A DNA stretch of 64,000 nt from Nostoc sp. UHCC 0302 (GTDB taxonomy: Bacteria; Cyanobacteriota; Cyanobacteriia; Cyanobacteriales; Nostocaceae). The notes below the pieces were generated by a model, which was given only the letters and a program-made list of their open reading frames with translations, was not told the origin of the DNA and searched no databases. The DNA lies in NCBI RefSeq assembly GCF_038096175.1, contig NZ_CP151099.1, positions 7,790,001-7,854,000 on the forward strand, given 5' to 3'. Positions 59,489 through 64,000 of this stretch are shown here, one piece after another; positions within the stretch are counted from its first letter, which is position 1, and each line of letters starts with the position of its first letter. The translations under genes and the position numbers were made by a program.

Positions 59489-60934
59489 TTAATCTATAGG
59501 TAAAAATAATTGATTAATCAACTGGTTTTTTAGATAGGGTATCAACGGAATATATGCTAGGCTGGCGAGCATGTAGTATTTTATTACTGATCTAGAATCC
59601 TTTTCGATAAAATTGTAGTAACTTAAAAGAGTGACTATAGTAACAGCAAACATCACTGCTGCAAATGGAAGGGCTATTAGATTAAGTGTTTTAAAGTGTG
59701 AATATTTATTGATTCTTTTATTACTTAATGCATTGTATATAATAAACAAAGTAAATACGAAAAAGAAAATGCTTAGTATTATCTCCTGTTTCAGATCATG
59801 CAATGATGAGTAAGAGCTTAAAAAAGAAGCACTATATAAACAGAAACATCCAATAGTTCCAACATACAATAGACCCAACATACAGTCCGAAAAATAGATG
59901 TTATTAAATAAAAATATAAGGAGTACTACTAAATTACAAATAAAATAGATTGCGAAGCATAAAGTTAATAAATTTGAATAATAATAATCGTAAATTTGAG
60001 TCGCCTTATCTATGGACAAGTTTATTAGAAAGTTAATACTTTTTCTCGAGCTGTAATTCATTCCTAAATATCTGTTTATTATTGATTGAATAACTTTTTT
60101 TGCTTCTTGATCATTTTTTTGTAATGATTCTATCAACTTAGCCAAAGTGCTTATCTGTCTTATTACTGATTCATTACTTTTATAATCTATTAGTTTATGA
60201 AATATTTCTATGCTATCGACTAATCCCTCTTCTAAATCTAAAAAAATTATATTTTTACAACTAATTCTTTCTTTTAAAATATTTTTTACATTATTATTTG
60301 TGATTAATAACTTATCATATTCTTTATTGCAAATACTTTCCGGTGGTTCTTTGTCGGCTTTATACTTGAAAGCTTCTAAATATGTATTAATATCAGTTAT
60401 TTCATCTTTATCTTTTTGAGAATTTATGTTTAATATGTCAATCGAATCTAGTATTAATAAATCAATATTTAGTTGATTTTGAGGAACAACATTGTGTGAC
60501 ATCTTTAATACTATTGAGTAATTAAAGACTATAACTATTGAAGCAATCAAAATGACACCAGCACCATACCCAAGTATCTCTAATAAACCAAAGTTTTTGG
60601 GAATTTTACCAGATTTTTCTGCGACATCAAATATGTCATCAAACAGATATTGCTTAGGCCACCAATAAATAAGCGCAAGTATTCCAACTATAGGAAGCAC
60701 AAGAAAATTTATCTGCGATAAAACAGAGATATGATACGGTTTAATAGGATAAATAATAACCAAAATAATAATAAATATATTTATCAGCACTACATAATAA
60801 AAAACATAGTGTAATTTCAGCACCCATAGTCTTGGTTGGTAAAGTAAAAAATAACGGTCTTTTTTCTGCAAGCGTTCAGGAAACAAAATCTTATGCAAAT
60901 ATTTCTTTATACTTTCAATAAATTTTTGTCTCAT
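59489..60934 (-). CDS. Multi-pass membrane protein of the ABC-CHAT operon
   Basis: A 481-residue protein I do not recognise. About three helices lie in the first 135 residues (VFYYVVLINIFIIILVII; LVLPIVGILALIYWW; GAGVILIASIVIVFNYSIVL). A large hydrophilic segment follows (about 140-310), then about five helices to the end. The layout is like an ABC-2-type exporter permease with an extended loop, though no family motif was seen. Its ATG overlaps the stop of the ABC ATPase gene (ATGA), and it ends 2 bp before the CHAT gene, so all three are co-translated. It is AT-rich like its partners. Role as the membrane partner of the ATPase is inferred. Confidence 0.7.
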   Translation of the reverse strand: MRQKFIESIKKYLHKILFPERLQKKDRYFLLYQPRLWVLKLHYVFYYVVLINIFIIILVIIYPIKPYHISVLSQINFLVLPIVGILALIYWWPKQYLFDDIFDVAEKSGKIPKNFGLLEILGYGAGVILIASIVIVFNYSIVLKMSHNVVPQNQLNIDLLILDSIDILNINSQKDKDEITDINTYLEAFKYKADKEPPESICNKEYDKLLITNNNVKNILKERISCKNIIFLDLEEGLVDSIEIFHKLIDYKSNESVIRQISTLAKLIESLQKNDQEAKKVIQSIINRYLGMNYSSRKSINFLINLSIDKATQIYDYYYSNLLTLCFAIYFICNLVVLLIFLFNNIYFSDCMLGLLYVGTIGCFCLYSASFLSSYSSLHDLKQEIILSIFFFVFTLFIIYNALSNKRINKYSHFKTLNLIALPFAAVMFAVTIVTLLSYYNFIEKDSRSVIKYYMLASLAYIPLIPYLKNQLINQLFLPID

Positions 60935-62319
60935 GATTGATTTTCAAAAAGTTTACGTGTAGATTTGCTAATATCTCTAAAGTATTTCAATGAAATACCT
61001 TGTTCTAAAAAAACTTTTAATAAATAATTAGAACCAACATCTCTATGGGTATGAATAATAAACCCATTCCCAACTTTTTCAATTCTTTTATAGTTAACTT
61101 TCTCCAGTAAATCTTCTATTTCTTCTTTTGATTGGTTGCAGTTTATCTCATAAGAGTTTTCAGTTCTATCATCGCCAAAATTTTTAACTGAACCATTATA
61201 TAGAGTTTGACCATCTTTAATAAAGATAATATTGTCAGCGATATTTTCAATTTCATATAAATTTTGTGAACTGACAATAATAGATTTGGGTTCACTAATA
61301 GAATTAGCCAAATCTCGTAAATCTTGTAAAAAAAGCAATTGAGTGTTGATATCCAAATTTGCTAATGGTTCATCTAATATCATCAATTTAGGCTTACTAA
61401 TAAGCGCCTTTGCTAAGGCAAACCTCATCTTATAACCACCCGATATTTCAGTCCATTTTGCTTTTTTATATTGCTCTAATCCTAAACGAAGAGTAATAAA
61501 TTCTACTTCATCTTCATTATCTTGGCCTGTAAAGCCATGAATAGCTGCTGCAAAATGTAAATTATCAAACAATAAGCCTTCCCATGGTAGTAGTTCTTGA
61601 GGTATGTAAGCTATTTGTTGCTTAATGGAGTACATATCAGTCTTTTTTTTGAGAGTTAAACATGGATAACGTAACTCTCCTGTACTTGGTGCTAGCTTTC
61701 CTGCTATTATTCTTAAAAGAGTTGTTTTGCCATTGCCATTTTCACCAACAATAGCTGTTATTTCACCTAGTTTGAGACTGACATTTATGTTAGATAACTG
61801 GAATTTAACAGAACGACTTTTATAAGTTTTATAAATTTGGTCACATTGAAATACAATTGAAGAATTGTAAATGCTTTTCTGTCTTCTGCTTTCTATGAAT
61901 TGCTTTTTCTCTATTTCGAGTTGAGTTTCGTTAGAGCTTATCTCATTCAGAGCTTGTAAATGATAAAGGTCAGTTTGTAATTGTTCAGACTTAGGCTGTA
62001 TTAAACTAATATTTTCGTGCTTAGGTATATCTTGACTTTCTAATTTATAGCTATCGCGAATGGATGCAGCAATTTCTACAATTTGCTTTCTTAATCTTCT
62101 TTTTTTATCATCTATCTTGTCTGTGTTACCAAAAACACGCTCATCCTCACTTAAATCTTTGTACGCTCCTCGAATATCGATAATTTCTGCTCTATAGTTT
62201 TTACTATTAGAAAAATCTCTTTCAAAATCCATTAATCGCTTTGTTGCTGCATTAAGATCATTTGAGGCAACTAGGCTTTCAATTTCAGAGTATCTGGCTT
62301 GAGGATCAGTGTTAGTCAT
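60931..62319 (-). CDS. ABC ATPase with N-terminal EAD11-like domain
   Basis: A 462-residue protein, first in the operon. Residues 1-95 form a helical module similar in pattern to the CHAT partner's N-terminus (AATKRLMDFERDFSNSKNYR; LSEDERVFGNTDKIDDKKRR), EAD11-like. A linker with coiled-coil character (105-150) leads to one ABC nucleotide-binding domain (about 155-390): Walker A GENGNGKTT (192-200), Q-loop Q241, signature ISGGYKMRF, Walker B LMILDEP (312-318). The usual H-loop His is replaced (VSSQNLYE, Q352). A 70-residue C-terminal extension follows. No second ABC domain is present, so dimerisation is expected. Confidence 0.82.
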   Translation of the reverse strand: MTNTDPQARYSEIESLVASNDLNAATKRLMDFERDFSNSKNYRAEIIDIRGAYKDLSEDERVFGNTDKIDDKKRRLRKQIVEIAASIRDSYKLESQDIPKHENISLIQPKSEQLQTDLYHLQALNEISSNETQLEIEKKQFIESRRQKSIYNSSIVFQCDQIYKTYKSRSVKFQLSNINVSLKLGEITAIVGENGNGKTTLLRIIAGKLAPSTGELRYPCLTLKKKTDMYSIKQQIAYIPQELLPWEGLLFDNLHFAAAIHGFTGQDNEDEVEFITLRLGLEQYKKAKWTEISGGYKMRFALAKALISKPKLMILDEPLANLDINTQLLFLQDLRDLANSISEPKSIIVSSQNLYEIENIADNIIFIKDGQTLYNGSVKNFGDDRTENSYEINCNQSKEEIEDLLEKVNYKRIEKVGNGFIIHTHRDVGSNYLLKVFLEQGISLKYFRDISKSTRKLFENQS

Positions 62320-62347
62320 GGCTTGCTATCTGGCGCTAGCTTACATG

Positions 62348-62375
62348 ATTATACGTAAATGTGCTTATTAAGCAA
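62348..62375 (-). promoter_or_regulatory. Candidate promoter of the ABC-membrane-CHAT operon
   Basis: On the minus strand TTGCTT (62370-62375) and a perfect TATAAT (62348-62353) are spaced by 16 bp, 29 bp upstream of the ATG at 62319. The leader would be short. Confidence 0.5.
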
Positions 62376-62465
62376 AGTATTGCTCAAAAGCGTTAAAATT
62401 CCATTGAATATTGGTTTTATTTAATTGCTAGCAGATACGAATACAGTAAAATCCTTGCAAAACTA

Positions 62466-63300
62466 TCAATCGGCTGAAGTTGGTGGTTTACTGTATTTAG
62501 CTATCAGACTTGCTAAAAGTGGTAAATCAAGTGGTTTAGAAGTATAGTCATTGACCCCAGCCGCCAGACATCTTTCGCGATCGCCTTTCATTGCCATTGC
62601 TGTTTGGACAATTACTGGAATGCTTTGATACTCTGGATTTCCTCGGAGTTGTTGCACCAAGCTAAGACCATTCCCATCTTGCAGGCAAACATCCATTAAA
62701 ATTACTGCTGGTTTTATCTGTGTTAAAGCTTCCCACATCTTTGCACCACTCCTTACCCAAGTCACCTGATATCCCGATTTACGCAGATAAATTTGCATCA
62801 ACTCAGCGTTGGGTAAGTCATCTTCTACCAGCAAAATCTCTTGAGAAGAACTAGGGGTAAAAGAGGAGGCGACAGGGAGATGGGACACCAAGGACAAAGA
62901 AGAATTAGTTACTTCTGCTCTCTCACTCTCTTCCTTTTCCCCTTCCATCTCTCGTATAAAGGGAAGTGCGATCGTAAAACGAGAGCCACAATTTACTTCA
63001 GACTCTACTTCCACAGAACCGCCGTGAATTTCTGCAAGTTTGCGAGTCACTGTTAAACCCAAACCAGTACCTTCAAAGCGATCTGCTACGGTATTGGTGA
63101 TTTGGAAATAGGGTTGAAACAATTTAGCTTGGTCTTCTAGAGAGATACCAGTGCCAGTGTCCCAAACTGTAAAATGCACAAATTCGCCTTTGGGAACAAC
63201 CTGTAAGCCAACGTTTCCTGTGCTGGTAAACTTTAAAGCATTGAAGAGTAAATTCAGCAGCATTTGCTTAAGTCGCAGTGGGTCGGCGGCTAGGGTTCCC
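62466..63300 (-). pseudogene. Hybrid histidine kinase remnant (ATPase and receiver domains), 5' end lost
   Basis: The surviving 3' part encodes the kinase ATPase domain, with N-box LLNLLFNALKFT, G1 box DTGTGIS and G2 box GTGLGLTV, followed by a receiver domain (EILLVEDDLPNAELMQIYLR; phospho-acceptor Asp in ILMDVCLQDGNG; Lys in DYTSKPLD). The sensor region and the His-containing dimerisation domain are missing. The frame runs into the IS1380 end and finds an ATG inside it (63335; MTPLFSGFVRNPG), so a chimeric fragment could be made, but it lacks the phosphorylatable His. Confidence 0.82.
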
Positions 63301-64000
63301 GGATTTCTCACAAAGCCGGAGAAAAGAGGAGTCAAAAACTGCCAAAATATCTATTGCACATGAATTCCAGCAGTTTTAAGCATGACCCCTCAGAAAACAG
63401 ATTGTATACCGGAACAGTTCAAATTTGAACAAGTTAAATCATGTCCAGTCGTAGTTAATTTCAAGGGTGAGAGGGTAACATCAGATGCAGGATTGACTTT
63501 AATTGCGGAGCTAGACCGAAAAAGAGAAATTACATCGCGAGTAGCAAGATGTTTTAAAGATTACCGAGATTCCAATAGAATTGACCATTCAGTAGAAAGC
63601 CTAATCACGCAGAGAATATATGGTTTGATAATGGGTTATGAAGACTTAAACGACCACGAGGAACTGCGTCACGATCCAATGTTTATCCTGGCGCTAGGGA
63701 AAATAATGGGTTCAGAAAAAGAACTACCAGTCCTAGCAGGTAAAAGCACTTTAAATCGTATCGAACACTGTCCAGAAACTGTTGAATCAAGAGCATCAAG
63801 TCGATATCATCGCATTGGACATGATGCAGAAGCTATAGAGAAATTATTAGTTGAAATATTTTTAGAATCCTACTCCAAAGCACCACGACAGATAATTTTA
63901 GACTTGGACGTGACTGATGATTTAGTGCATGGCAATCAAGAAGAAGTGTTTTTTAACCCTTATTATAGAGGATATTGTTATGCTCCACTTTATATTTTCT
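63300..64000 (+). mobile_element. IS1380-family insertion sequence, partial at the window edge
   Basis: The left end is near 63290-63300, where kinase similarity stops and the sequence CCCGGATTTCTCACAAAGCC begins; this looks like an IS1380-type terminal repeat, but the exact base is not fixed because the right end is outside the window. The element carries the transposase gene from 63382. Confidence 0.65.
63382..64000 (+). CDS. IS1380-family transposase (partial, runs off the window)
   Basis: An open frame from ATG 63382 to the window end, 206 codons with no stop. It begins MTPQKTDCIPEQFKFEQVKS, then VTSDAGLTLIAELDRKREIT, IDHSVESLITQRIYGLIMGYEDLNDH, LAGKSTLNRIEH and the first catalytic Asp in QIILDLDVTDDLVHGNQEEVFFNPYY. 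This order (SDAG, the Q-R-GL-GYEDLNDH motif, KSTLNRLE, LDLD) is characteristic of the IS1380 DDE transposase group. Intact as far as it can be read. Confidence 0.9.
   Translation, partial: MTPQKTDCIPEQFKFEQVKSCPVVVNFKGERVTSDAGLTLIAELDRKREITSRVARCFKDYRDSNRIDHSVESLITQRIYGLIMGYEDLNDHEELRHDPMFILALGKIMGSEKELPVLAGKSTLNRIEHCPETVESRASSRYHRIGHDAEAIEKLLVEIFLESYSKAPRQIILDLDVTDDLVHGNQEEVFFNPYYRGYCYAPLYIF

Noticed and set aside
1-64000. tRNA, rRNA and CRISPR arrays
   Set aside because: No TTCGA-type T-loop in a cloverleaf context, no rRNA sequence, and no regular direct repeats with unique spacers were seen. The tandem repeats found are short or within genes.

Overview
The window is chromosomal DNA of a filamentous, probably heterocyst-forming cyanobacterium (Nostocales type). 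The evidence is psaA-psaB, psbY, an NdhI maturation factor of the CRR6 type, a phytol-kinase homologue, a neutral invertase, a FurC/PerR-type regulator, an HU protein of the Anabaena type, many HIP1 palindromes (GCGATCGC), and a heavy load of short interspersed palindromic repeats. No rRNA, tRNA or CRISPR array was recognised.

Layout. 1-9 kb: a partial small gene, a CtpB-type processing protease, ispG, a GT-C-like membrane protein, a long cysteine hydrolase, a LysM/M23 peptidase and a Deg/HtrA protease. 9-20 kb: DUF760 protein, scpB, ispD, a GT9 glycosyltransferase, the CRR6 factor, a newly noticed 56-residue membrane protein, a Fur-family regulator, a receiver-DUF3685 protein, phytol kinase, a flavin oxidoreductase, cobD and HU. 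20-26 kb: the type IV pilus set pilM-N-O-Q, with a MITE-like element between pilO and pilQ. 26-38 kb: a solute-binding lipoprotein, folC, psbY (between 53-bp inverted repeats), a gamma-carbonic-anhydrase-like protein, a TIGR02652 protein, a VOC protein, an M16 protease with an octanucleotide array, a cupredoxin, methionine aminopeptidase and invertase. 38-47 kb: an ISL3 element with 8-bp target duplication, an atzE-atzG amidase pair, DUF952, a thioredoxin/NHL protein, glutaminase, and an IS630 element that has cut the end off a repeat-rich lipoprotein gene. 47-52 kb: psaA-psaB. 52-58 kb: a methyltransferase, cyanase, a solitary DNA methyltransferase, a GDSL hydrolase, a DUF4864 protein and larE. 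58.5-62.3 kb: a three-gene operon. 62.4-64 kb: a histidine kinase remnant cut by an IS1380-family element that runs off the window.

The best candidate for an undescribed system is the operon at 58587-62319 (minus strand). An ABC ATPase and a CHAT (caspase-like) protease carry similar N-terminal helical domains that look like effector-associated domain 11. Between them lies an eight-helix membrane protein with a large non-membrane loop. This suggests a membrane-anchored ABC module that recruits a protease by homotypic domain contact, perhaps as a defence or regulated-death system; the function is inference.

A second theme is repeat invasion of genes. Short repeats sit in frame inside the flavin oxidoreductase, cobD, folC and the M16 protease. 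Three IS elements have each left a readable insertion history.
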